Origin: Arthrobacter psychrochitiniphilus
GTDB taxonomy: Bacteria; Actinomycetota; Actinomycetes; Actinomycetales; Micrococcaceae
DNA length: 64,000 bases
Assembly: GCF_003185915.1 (NCBI RefSeq)
Contig: NZ_QHLZ01000007.1
Span: 62,001-126,000 of the forward strand
Reading direction: 5' to 3'
Made by a program: the position numbers and the translations under genes. The notes below the pieces were generated by a model. It searched no databases, had not been told where the DNA came from, and worked only from the letters and a program-made list of their open reading frames with translations. This document shows, piece after piece, positions 26,255 through 33,131 of this stretch (its first letter is position 1; each line of letters starts with the position of its first letter).

Positions 26255-27373
26255 CTAGTCCGTGCTGCCAAGTTCCTTTTCTGCGGCCCGGCCTTCGGTA
26301 CGGTCGCTGGTGCCCAGCAGGCGCCGCAGCGAGGCAAGCCGTGCCGGCCCCGATGCGCCCGCGTGCCCGGCGGCAACGTAGGTATCCACACAGCAATTGA
26401 CGGCGGCGCTGTCATGTTTGCAGCCGCGCTCACAATCCTCCGTGCCCGGTTGCAGATCCGGGAAGGCGGCAATAATGCGGTCGGGGTCCACATGGGCCAG
26501 ACCAAAGGAGCGGATGCCGGGGGTGTCAATGATCCAAGAACCGGGCACTGCATCTTGCAATTTCAGCGCCAACGCCGAGGAAGAGGTGTGACGGCCGCGG
26601 CCTGTGACGGCATTGACGCCGCCTGTGGCCCGCTGCGAACCTGTCAAGGCGTTAACCATGGTGGACTTGCCAACGCCTGAGTGCCCCACCAGGACGCTGA
26701 CCTTCCCATCGAGATATCCGTGCAATTGTTCCACGGCGCCACCGGATAGGAGCGCGGAGTGGCCGTCGTCGCTGCGTGCGTCGATGCCGAAGACGCCGTC
26801 CGCGGCAGTGCGGCTGATGATGACCGTCATGTCCAAGTGCTCGTAGTTGGCCAGCAACTCTGAAGGGTCCTTGATGTCTGTTTTGGTGATCAGCAGCAAC
26901 GGCGCAATTCCGGAGTCATAAGCGGCCACCAGGGCCCGGTCGATGAAGCCAGTGCGCGGTTCCGGATTTGCCGCGGCCACCACAATGACCAGCTGGTCTG
27001 CGTTGGCCACCACCACCCGCTCCACAGGATCGGTGTCATCGGCACTGCGGCGCAGCAGCGTGCGGCGTTCCTCGATCCGGACAAGCCGGGACAAGGTGTC
27101 AGGCTTGCCGGTGGTATCTCCCACGAGAGAGACAAAGTCCCCGGCCACCACGGGATTGCGCCGAAGTTCCCTGGCACGGGCCGCGATCAGGACACGTTGG
27201 CTGGGCAGGTCCTCATCCACAATGGCCGTGTACCGGCCCCGATCCACCGTGATAATCCGGCCAATGACGGCATCTTCATGGGCGGGCCGGTCCTTGGTGC
27301 GCGGACGGCTGCCCCTCTTATTGGCTCGGACGCGGACATCGGATTCGTCCCAGTTGCTGTAATCCCGTGCCAT
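26255..27373 (-). CDS. rsgA: Ribosome small-subunit-dependent GTPase RsgA
   Basis: 372 residues. The circularly permuted GTPase order is visible: G4 (LLITKTDIKD) precedes G1 (GHSGVGKSTMVNAL) and G3 (DTPGIRSFGL). An N-terminal OB domain precedes the GTPase, and a C-terminal zinc-knuckle region reads DCERGCKHDSAAVNCCVD. RsgA acts in late 30S ribosome maturation. It is separated from aroA by only 3 bases, so the two are cotranscribed. Confidence 0.96.
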   Translation of the reverse strand: MARDYSNWDESDVRVRANKRGSRPRTKDRPAHEDAVIGRIITVDRGRYTAIVDEDLPSQRVLIAARARELRRNPVVAGDFVSLVGDTTGKPDTLSRLVRIEERRTLLRRSADDTDPVERVVVANADQLVIVVAAANPEPRTGFIDRALVAAYDSGIAPLLLITKTDIKDPSELLANYEHLDMTVIISRTAADGVFGIDARSDDGHSALLSGGAVEQLHGYLDGKVSVLVGHSGVGKSTMVNALTGSQRATGGVNAVTGRGRHTSSSALALKLQDAVPGSWIIDTPGIRSFGLAHVDPDRIIAAFPDLQPGTEDCERGCKHDSAAVNCCVDTYVAAGHAGASGPARLASLRRLLGTSDRTEGRAAEKELGSTD

Positions 27374-27376
27374 ACC

Positions 27377-28726
27377 CTAAACCCCGGCTTCAACCGCCGC
27401 AGTGCTACCGGTGCCAGCGGACGGTTCGGCGGTTTGGGCCACCATATCCGCCCACATGGCAGGGAAACCAGGCATAGTTTTGGCCGTAGTGCCAATGTTT
27501 TCAACCTCGACGCCGGGCACGGCCAAGCCGATGATGGCGCCAGCCGTGGCCATCCGGTGATCGTGGTAACTGTGGAAGACGCCGGCGCGCAGCGGTGTCG
27601 GGGTAATGATCAGGCCGTCCTCGGTTTCCACAGCATCCCCGCCCAAGGCGTTGATCTCGGCAACCAGGGCGGCCAGCCGGTCCGTCTCATGCCCACGCAG
27701 GTGTGAGATCCCGCGAAGGCGCGATGGCGTTGACGCCAACGCGCAGATGGCTGCCGTGGATGGGGCCAGCTCTGATGTGTCAGAAATGTCCACACCGCGA
27801 ATTTGCGCCCCGCCCGTAACTGTCAAGACACCGTTTTCGAGTGTCACCGTGGCACCGAACTGGGGCAGGATTTCACGCCACTTATCACCCACCTGGGTGG
27901 TGTTGGCGGGCCAGTTGGGGATACGGACGGTGCCGCGAGTAGCCAGCGCAGCCGCCAGGAAGGGGCCGGCGTTGGAGAGGTCCTGTTCAAGTTCCACGTC
28001 AAAACCGGCAATGCTGGCAGGCTTGACGAACCAGTGATTAGGGGTGGAATCATCCACAGAAACGCCCAAGGACCGCAGGATTTCCACAGTCATGGAAATG
28101 TGGTCCACGCTGGGGACGGACTCGCCAATGTGCTCAAGGTGCAGACCCTGGGAAAAACGGGAAGCAACCAGCAGAATTGCCGAAATGAACTGTGAGGAAC
28201 CGCCCGCATCAACTTGCACATGGCCGCCGTGCACAGCGCCGGTGCCGTGAACAGTGAACGGCAAGAAACCATCCTCACCATCGTCAACCCGCACACCGAG
28301 CCCCTCCAGTGCCACCACAATCGGAGCCATGGGACGCACCAACGCCGCGGGATCGCCGCTGAACCTCACAGCACCGGAAACCAGTGCGGCCAGCGGAGGG
28401 ACAAAACGCATGACAGTGCCCGCCAGGCCGCAGTCCACCAGAATCCCGGAATCGGGAGCAGAAAAATCGGCAGGAATGGGGGTGACCACCAGATCCGGGA
28501 CATCACCGTTACCGGGAACTTCCAAGATGCCGGCACCCAAGGCACGCAGCGCGCCGATCATGAGGTCCGAATCGCGCGATTGCAGCGGTGCGCGCAGACG
28601 GGATTCACCCTCGGCGATGGCTGCGAGAACAAGATACCTGTTGGTCAGCGATTTGGAAGCCGGAATTCTTACAGTGGCATCCAGAGGCAGTGCGGAAAAA
28701 GGTGCGGGCCAATGGGCGGTGGTCAT
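27377..28726 (-). CDS. aroA: 3-phosphoshikimate 1-carboxyvinyltransferase (EPSP synthase)
   Basis: 449 residues. Landmarks: PASKSLTNRYLVLAAIAEG near the N-terminus (substrate Lys/Ser/Arg), VDCGLAGTVMRFVPPLAAL, DGGSSQFISAILL-type segment, HLRGHETDRLAALVAEINALGG and the C-terminal HDHRMATAGAI. It catalyses transfer of enolpyruvate from PEP to shikimate-3-phosphate in the chorismate pathway. The first gene of aroA-rsgA; the aroA-rsgA adjacency is common in actinobacteria, often with a DoxX gene or sigH next to it, as here. Confidence 0.97.
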   Translation of the reverse strand: MTTAHWPAPFSALPLDATVRIPASKSLTNRYLVLAAIAEGESRLRAPLQSRDSDLMIGALRALGAGILEVPGNGDVPDLVVTPIPADFSAPDSGILVDCGLAGTVMRFVPPLAALVSGAVRFSGDPAALVRPMAPIVVALEGLGVRVDDGEDGFLPFTVHGTGAVHGGHVQVDAGGSSQFISAILLVASRFSQGLHLEHIGESVPSVDHISMTVEILRSLGVSVDDSTPNHWFVKPASIAGFDVELEQDLSNAGPFLAAALATRGTVRIPNWPANTTQVGDKWREILPQFGATVTLENGVLTVTGGAQIRGVDISDTSELAPSTAAICALASTPSRLRGISHLRGHETDRLAALVAEINALGGDAVETEDGLIITPTPLRAGVFHSYHDHRMATAGAIIGLAVPGVEVENIGTTAKTMPGFPAMWADMVAQTAEPSAGTGSTAAVEAGV

Positions 28727-28732
28727 GGGTTC

Positions 28733-29248
28733 TTACTGTCCTGTCACATCGTGAGCGAGCGCGCGGACTTGCTTATCCGCATTCTTCAACTGGGTTTTGG
28801 CATTCTTTTTGCCGCTCGCAAGCAGTTTCTCGGTGCGCCAAGCAAGACCCGGACGCCCCTCGGTATCCATACTTGCCAGCAGAGCGCCGCCAATCAAGGC
28901 AATGTTGCTTGAGAGCTGATTGCGCCGGTGGGCACGGTTTTCCTTGGTGTCTGTGTTCGCATTGCGGTACTCAACCACAGTGGACAGCCCCGCCGTCAGG
29001 GCCAGCACGACGGCGGCGGGCCGGGAAAATTTGCCAGCGGCCAGCAGGACGCCGGCACCCACCTGGGCTGCGGCAAGTGCCCGGGCGAGAGTTTTCTCAC
29101 TGACGTCAAGGGGCAGGGCCGCACTGAGCGGGCCCAAAACAGGTGAGAGTTGCTTGGCTGTCGTCTCTGCGTGGCGCAACCGGTCTAAGCCGGAAAAGAT
29201 AAACGACGACGCGAGCATAGGGCGGGCGATTGCTCGGATAATGGACAA
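28733..29248 (-). CDS. DoxX-family membrane protein
   Basis: 171 residues from the TTG at 29248, chosen because a perfect AAGGAGG (complement of 29254-29260) lies 5 bases upstream; the open frame reaches 29350 but without a ribosome site. Pattern IRAIARPMLASSFIFSGLDRLRH, then four hydrophobic segments and NQLSSNIALIGGALLASMD, characteristic of DoxX. Actinobacterial DoxX proteins have been linked to membrane redox and thiol defence; the divergent sigH gene fits that theme. Confidence 0.85.
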   Translation of the reverse strand: MSIIRAIARPMLASSFIFSGLDRLRHAETTAKQLSPVLGPLSAALPLDVSEKTLARALAAAQVGAGVLLAAGKFSRPAAVVLALTAGLSTVVEYRNANTDTKENRAHRRNQLSSNIALIGGALLASMDTEGRPGLAWRTEKLLASGKKNAKTQLKNADKQVRALAHDVTGQ

Positions 29249-29361
29249 GGAGGCCTCCTTAGTGGTGCTGTCAGCCTTCCGTGGGCGGCCTGTGCCAGCC
29301 CGCGGAAGGCTCATGCTGTGTACAAGTCTCCCACGAGTGTTAGTGCTCATGCGCTCATTGC

Positions 29362-29387
29362 GGAATATCCCGCGCCGTTACCCAGTT
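29362..29387 (+). promoter_or_regulatory. SigH/SigR-type promoter of sigH
   Basis: GGAAT (29362-29366) and GTT (29385-29387) are separated by exactly 18 bases, matching the consensus of thiol-stress sigma factors SigR/SigH. It lies 68 bases before the sigH ATG, so SigH probably drives its own operon. Confidence 0.75.
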
Positions 29388-29454
29388 TGAATGATTAGAG
29401 ATGGTTCCAGAGAGCGCCGGGTAGGCGGAAGAAACGTGTGAAGGAAAGGCGGCT

Positions 29455-30216
29455 ATGCAGACTCTTAGCCCTGTGGCGCGTGCGGCAACGGACGGGGAGC
29501 TGCGTCTGAGCATAGACTCATCAGTGATGAACACTTCCGAGCCTGAGCAAACCACCAGTACCGAAACTGTGAGCACGCCCACTGTGGCTATCACGGACGT
29601 TGCTGGTGTTGATGTTGCCAATGAGTCCATTGAAGCAAGGCGCGCCCGTTTTGAACGCGATGCCATGGTGTACGTTGACCAGCTATATTCGGCGGCCATG
29701 CGCATGGCGCGAAATCCTGCAGACGCCGAGGATTTGGTGCAGGAGGCCTACACCAAGGCGTTTTCAGCGTTCCACCAATATAAGCCGGGCACAAACCTGA
29801 AGGCTTGGCTGTACCGGATCCTGACCAACACCTATATCAACTTGTACCGCAAGCGTCAGCGTGAGCCGCTGCAATCCAATGCTGATTCCGTGGAGGATTG
29901 GCAGCTGGCACGGGCGGAATCGCATACGTCCGCGGGTTTGCGTTCCGCCGAAGCAGACGCCCTGGACCACCTGCCAGATTCGGACGTGAAGAACGCACTG
30001 CAAGCCATTCCGGAGGAATTCCGGTTGGCCGTGTACTTTGCCGATGTGGAGGGATTTGCCTACAAGGAAATCTCAGAGATCATGAACACCCCCATTGGCA
30101 CCGTGATGTCACGGCTACACAGGGGAAGAAAACTATTGCGAGATATGTTGGCTGACTACGCCGTGGAACGCGGTTACCTCAAGGACGCCAAGCAACTAAC
30201 TGAGACGGAGAAATGA
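29455..30216 (+). CDS. sigH: ECF sigma factor SigH/SigR type
   Basis: 253 residues. Region 2 ([53 protein letters not shown]) and region 4 ([54 protein letters not shown]) are both complete. The first 55 residues are extra and poorly conserved; ATG at 29527 is another possible start. SigR/SigH factors direct transcription of thioredoxin and other disulfide-stress genes. ATGA overlap with the anti-sigma gene gives coupled synthesis. Confidence 0.94.
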   Translation: MQTLSPVARAATDGELRLSIDSSVMNTSEPEQTTSTETVSTPTVAITDVAGVDVANESIEARRARFERDAMVYVDQLYSAAMRMARNPADAEDLVQEAYTKAFSAFHQYKPGTNLKAWLYRILTNTYINLYRKRQREPLQSNADSVEDWQLARAESHTSAGLRSAEADALDHLPDSDVKNALQAIPEEFRLAVYFADVEGFAYKEISEIMNTPIGTVMSRLHRGRKLLRDMLADYAVERGYLKDAKQLTETEK

Positions 30217-30479
30217 CCATGGGCGACTGCCAAAGCCTGGGCGATTGCGACGACGAACGCATCGCAAGGATCTACGAATACCTTGACGGCGCGCTGTCCT
30301 GCGAGGACCTCACCGAGATCAAAAATCACCTTGACGCCTGCACCGACTGTTCGCAGGAGTACGATCTGGAGTGCGTCATCCGTTCCGTGGTGAAGCGCTC
30401 CTGCAAGGAAGCCGCTCCGGAAACCCTCAAGGCAGCCATCCTGGCCCGCCTCCATGCAGGTAAGCCCGCCGCCGTTTAG
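30213..30479 (+). CDS. rsrA: Zinc-containing anti-sigma factor, RsrA/RshA type
   Basis: 88 residues. It contains the ZAS motif H-x3-C-x2-C (NHLDACTDC), with a further upstream Cys (GALSCEDL). RsrA holds SigR through a zinc-bound thiol form and lets go when oxidised to a disulfide. Overlap with sigH (ATGA) keeps the two proteins near equimolar. Confidence 0.92.
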   Translation: MTMGDCQSLGDCDDERIARIYEYLDGALSCEDLTEIKNHLDACTDCSQEYDLECVIRSVVKRSCKEAAPETLKAAILARLHAGKPAAV

Positions 30480-30505
30480 CGGGCAGCCGTTTAGCTGACA
30501 GCCGT

Positions 30506-31015
30506 CTAGTCAGCAGGCGTCGGAGGACGCAGGGAGATGGTGCTGTACTGACTGGCCGGCCGGCCCGTCACGCGCCGGTGCAGCGAACCTGCGATCAGAT
30601 GTGCCTGCACCTTCGCCATTTCGGCTTTCTTGCCAGCAAAGAGCTCGTCCACAGTGGCGGTCCATAACTGCAGCCAACGGTTGAAATGCTCCAGGCTCAG
30701 CGGTTCTTTAGCGTGGATATGGAAGTGGATCTCCAAGGCATTCCTGTTGTACAACCCGGCCTTGAACAACACTGTCTGCCAAAAGTCAGCCATGATGGGC
30801 AGGTGCCGCGGCAGGTCCATGTGCACCACATCGGTGAAGATGTACCCGATCGAAGCATCCGCGAACGCCTTGGTATAAAAGCTCTCCACCAGCATCAAGA
30901 TGTCCTCCCGCGTGGTGATATCGGGGAGCTCCGCCGCGCATTTTTCCGTGCTGGAGGGGTTGTAGGCTGCCACGTTCGACGCCGTTCTGCCGGAGTTGCG
31001 TGCCGTGCGTTTCAT
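30506..31015 (-). CDS. Truncated hemoglobin, group III
   Basis: 169 residues; the globin core is about residues 33-150. Pattern LVESFYTKAFADASIGYIFTDV, FWQTVLFKAGLYNRN, then FHIHAKEPLSLEHFNRWLQLW and TVDELFAGKKAEMAKVQA fits group III truncated globins; the proximal His is in the FHIH segment. The N-terminal 30 residues are non-conserved. It binds heme and O2 or NO; a protective role is usual but unproven. It lies 7 bases after a small membrane-protein gene on the same strand. Confidence 0.85.
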   Translation of the reverse strand: MKRTARNSGRTASNVAAYNPSSTEKCAAELPDITTREDILMLVESFYTKAFADASIGYIFTDVVHMDLPRHLPIMADFWQTVLFKAGLYNRNALEIHFHIHAKEPLSLEHFNRWLQLWTATVDELFAGKKAEMAKVQAHLIAGSLHRRVTGRPASQYSTISLRPPTPAD

Positions 31016-31021
31016 GGGTGC

Positions 31022-31489
31022 CTAAGCCGCCACGGCAAGAAGCAGCAGAACGCCGGCTAGAGGAAGGGCAATGGCCTTGAGAAGTTCCGAGGCAATGTAG
31101 GTGATGTGCGTGATGGTGGCGACTTTGGCCTTCACCGCGGTACCGCCCGAGTGGGTCAGGGCCGTGTCCGAGAGTGCCTTGGTCCGCGCGGACATTGCAG
31201 GGCGCAGAACCAGGGCCTGTAGGGCCAAGGCAATAAGGGGCAGTGCCAATATAATGCCGATCGGCAAAGTTACCAGGTCCTGTCTTTGCGTCCATGCGCC
31301 CACCATGGCTACTGCCAAGAGCGCCTCCACCAAGTTCAGCACCTTGAAGACGAGCCTGCCAATGCCAACTCCCAAAGCGTGAGTCATACCCGGGGCCTTG
31401 AACTTCAGCGGCGTTTCTATGAATGAGATGGCGAAGATCATGCCAAACCAAACAAACGGAACTATGACCAGGACAACCAGCGCGAGCAT
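31022..31489 (-). CDS. Small membrane protein with four helices
   Basis: 155 residues, ATG with AAGGA upstream. Hydrophobic segments near residues 2-22, 48-68, 77-95 and 132-152; a conserved-looking FIETPLKFKAPG loop follows the first helix. No enzymatic motif is seen. The adjacent globin III gene suggests a shared heme or oxygen theme, but the function is unknown. Confidence 0.55.
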   Translation of the reverse strand: MLALVVLVIVPFVWFGMIFAISFIETPLKFKAPGMTHALGVGIGRLVFKVLNLVEALLAVAMVGAWTQRQDLVTLPIGIILALPLIALALQALVLRPAMSARTKALSDTALTHSGGTAVKAKVATITHITYIASELLKAIALPLAGVLLLLAVAA

Positions 31490-31606
31490 TTCCCAACTTC
31501 CTTCGAGGGCGGCAAGACGCCGTTATTTCCAGCCTATCTTTAGAACAGTATTTTCCGTGATTAATAGGCTGGTGCGTAGCTCACACAGGGTTGGGGCGCG
31601 GCATGA

Positions 31607-31642
31607 AAAAGCCCGTCCTGCCGGTTGGCGGGACGGGCTTTT
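31607..31642 (-). terminator. Bidirectional terminator hairpin after bL37
   Basis: AAAAGCCCGTCC (31607-31618) pairs perfectly with GGACGGGCTTTT (31631-31642). The stem can extend inward by TGCC/GGCG, leaving a GGTT loop. A-run on one side and T-run on the other make it work in both directions. It lies 18 bases past the bL37 stop. Confidence 0.92.
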
Positions 31643-31659
31643 ACTTATTACGTCAAGAC

Positions 31660-31734
31660 TTACGTGTTGGGACGCTTACCGTGGTTTGCGCCGCCACTCT
31701 TACGATCCCGACGCTTACGTGAACGCTTCGACAT
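31660..31734 (-). CDS. Ribosomal protein bL37 (24 residues)
   Basis: 75 bases including the stop; ATG with GGAGG (complement of 31740-31744) six bases upstream. The peptide begins MSKRSRKRRDRK and ends GANHGKRPNT, matching the very short actinobacterial 50S protein bL37 seen in mycobacterial ribosome structures. Highly basic, no hydrophobic segment. It has its own strong terminator. Easily missed by gene finders because of its size. Confidence 0.9.
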   Translation of the reverse strand: MSKRSRKRRDRKSGGANHGKRPNT

Positions 31735-31822
31735 AGCTGCCTCCAATCATCTGAAAAAAGATCTTCAAAACCGATCCGAATCAAGTTTCTCATAGGTGAC
31801 ACATCCGCGCCTAACCGGCGGT

Positions 31823-32330
31823 TCAGGCGTGGCTGCTCAGTGACGACGGCGGGTAAAAGGGCGAGGTGCCTGCTCCCAGCATCATGGCTGCTGCGTCGCC
31901 AGCGAGCCACCAGGAAACAGTGCTCACACCGGTGTGGGCCAGGTCCTGTTCAACCCCACCGGCAGGTGCTGTGCCAGTATGGGTGACTGGCCGTGGGTGT
32001 AGTTGCGGCGGGCGAGCCCGCATAAATGCTTGCAAAAGCGCCGTTGACCGTCACACCCCAGAATGCTGCCACAATGCGCTGGGGAACTTCCGTGGTAGCG
32101 GCAACGGCCGGGTATTTAGGACCGGCAACCGCCTCGCTGCCCAACTCATAGGAATTTACGCTCACTGGCCCGGAGAGACGGTCCTTGAGGCTCTTTGCAA
32201 AAAGTGCCGCTTGTTTGCTCGGAGCGCCCACAGTTTGGCCCGAGCCGCGGGCAAAGATCTATTCAACATGGGCGCAGGGCTCACCTAGTGCGCCACCAGC
32301 GGCTTGAGCGGCGGGAATAGTTAGTGCCCC
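31823..32330 (-). pseudogene. Decayed cutinase-like surface protein with LAHTG anchor
   Basis: Read on the minus strand, one frame gives ALTIPAAQA, then CAHVE, an in-frame TAG (32259-32261), then IFARGSGQTVG and YELGSEAVAGPKYPAVAA, which resemble the start of a secreted cutinase-like alpha/beta hydrolase. After a -1/+1 shift near 31950-32000 the next frame carries QDLAHTG (LAHTG codons at 31928-31942) and a hydrophobic stretch, the layout of a class E sortase signal (LAxTG). The basic tail RLNRR is in a third frame. The signal peptide and most of the hydrolase are missing. Broken gene, or sequencing errors in a short variant. Confidence 0.55.
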
Positions 32331-32354
32331 TGGAGGGCAACTTCGTCCCAGATG

Positions 32355-32394
32355 ACAGGCACGCACTGAAGGAAAACCCTCAGTGCGTGCCTGT
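32355..32394 (+). terminator. Perfect 15-bp hairpin with T-run on the plus strand
   Basis: ACAGGCACGCACTGA (32355-32369) pairs with TCAGTGCGTGCCTGT (32380-32394) over a 10-base loop, followed by ACTTTTTAG. The T-run is on the plus strand, but no plus-strand gene is seen upstream. It lies downstream of the SGNH gene on the minus strand and may serve that gene as an imperfect terminator, or be left over from a lost plus-strand gene. Confidence 0.7.
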
Positions 32395-32445
32395 ACTTTT
32401 TAGTGTGCTTCGAGGCCGCCAAGCTCCGGATGATTCGGTACGCGC

Positions 32446-33063
32446 CTAGTTGGCTTCGGGAAGATCAAGCCACTGGTACCAGCCGCGGTGCAACACCAGC
32501 CAAGCCATAAGACCGTACCCGGCCTGGCCGGGCGCCCCTGCGTTGGCGGCTACGTCGTTGCGCCACTGCTCATGATTTTGCAACGGCGTGAAAGTATCAA
32601 CGTAGTGGTGCTTGCGGCGGGTGGTGACATCAGCAAAGGCCGTATTCAACTCCGCCAGCTTGCGGTTCAGGGCAGGATCCAGCGACGGCGGTGGCCCCAC
32701 CACGAACACGGGGATGTTCAGCTGGGTGGCGCCGTCGAGGATGTTCGCCAGGTTCAGCCGGCTGCGGGCAGTGGATAGCCCATATTCAATGTCACGGCCG
32801 GAAAGCCCAATGACCAGACGGTTCTCATGGAAGTCATCAAAGCGGCGCCCGGCCTCGTTGAGCCAACGCCCCGCTAAAGCCTCGGTGCCTTCCCGCGGGC
32901 AGGCCAAAACAAAAGGCTCTATTGAAACATCGTCGGAGGGGGTCCTTGCCAGAACCCGGCCCAACCAGCCCAGCGCGCGGGGATCGCCCACACCTGCCAC
33001 CAATTCATCCCCGACAGCTACAATTCGCAGGTCCCGCTTCTCCACGGCTCCCCTTTCCTTCAT
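32446..33063 (-). CDS. SGNH-fold protein with altered catalytic residues
   Basis: 205 residues. Block I reads AVGDELVAGVGDPRALGW where active SGNH hydrolases have GDS; block III-like text is LVIGLSGRDIEYGLS; the C-terminal DxxH block is replaced by GAPGQAGYGLMAWL. The fold is that of GDSL/SGNH hydrolases, but neither the Ser nucleophile nor the Asp-His pair is in place. As far as I can recall, close relatives in Arthrobacter share this form. It may be a binding protein or use another residue. Function unknown. Confidence 0.68.
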   Translation of the reverse strand: MKERGAVEKRDLRIVAVGDELVAGVGDPRALGWLGRVLARTPSDDVSIEPFVLACPREGTEALAGRWLNEAGRRFDDFHENRLVIGLSGRDIEYGLSTARSRLNLANILDGATQLNIPVFVVGPPPSLDPALNRKLAELNTAFADVTTRRKHHYVDTFTPLQNHEQWRNDVAANAGAPGQAGYGLMAWLVLHRGWYQWLDLPEAN

Positions 33064-33088
33064 GTAAAAAATCCGAAAGTCTAAACAA

Positions 33089-33124
33089 AAGATGCCCGGC
33101 CTGATAGTGCAGACCGGGCATCTT
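33089..33124 (-). terminator. Intrinsic terminator of kgd
   Basis: AAGATGCCCGG (33089-33099) pairs with CCGGGCATCTT (33114-33124) over a 14-base loop; on the minus strand TTTGTTTAG follows. It is 7 bases past the kgd stop. Confidence 0.88.
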
Positions 33125-33131
33125 GGATGGG

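Noticed and set aside
31866..32288. 140-codon plus-strand ORF
   Set aside because: No ribosome site or recognisable product; the minus strand of the same region shows the cutinase-like remnants.
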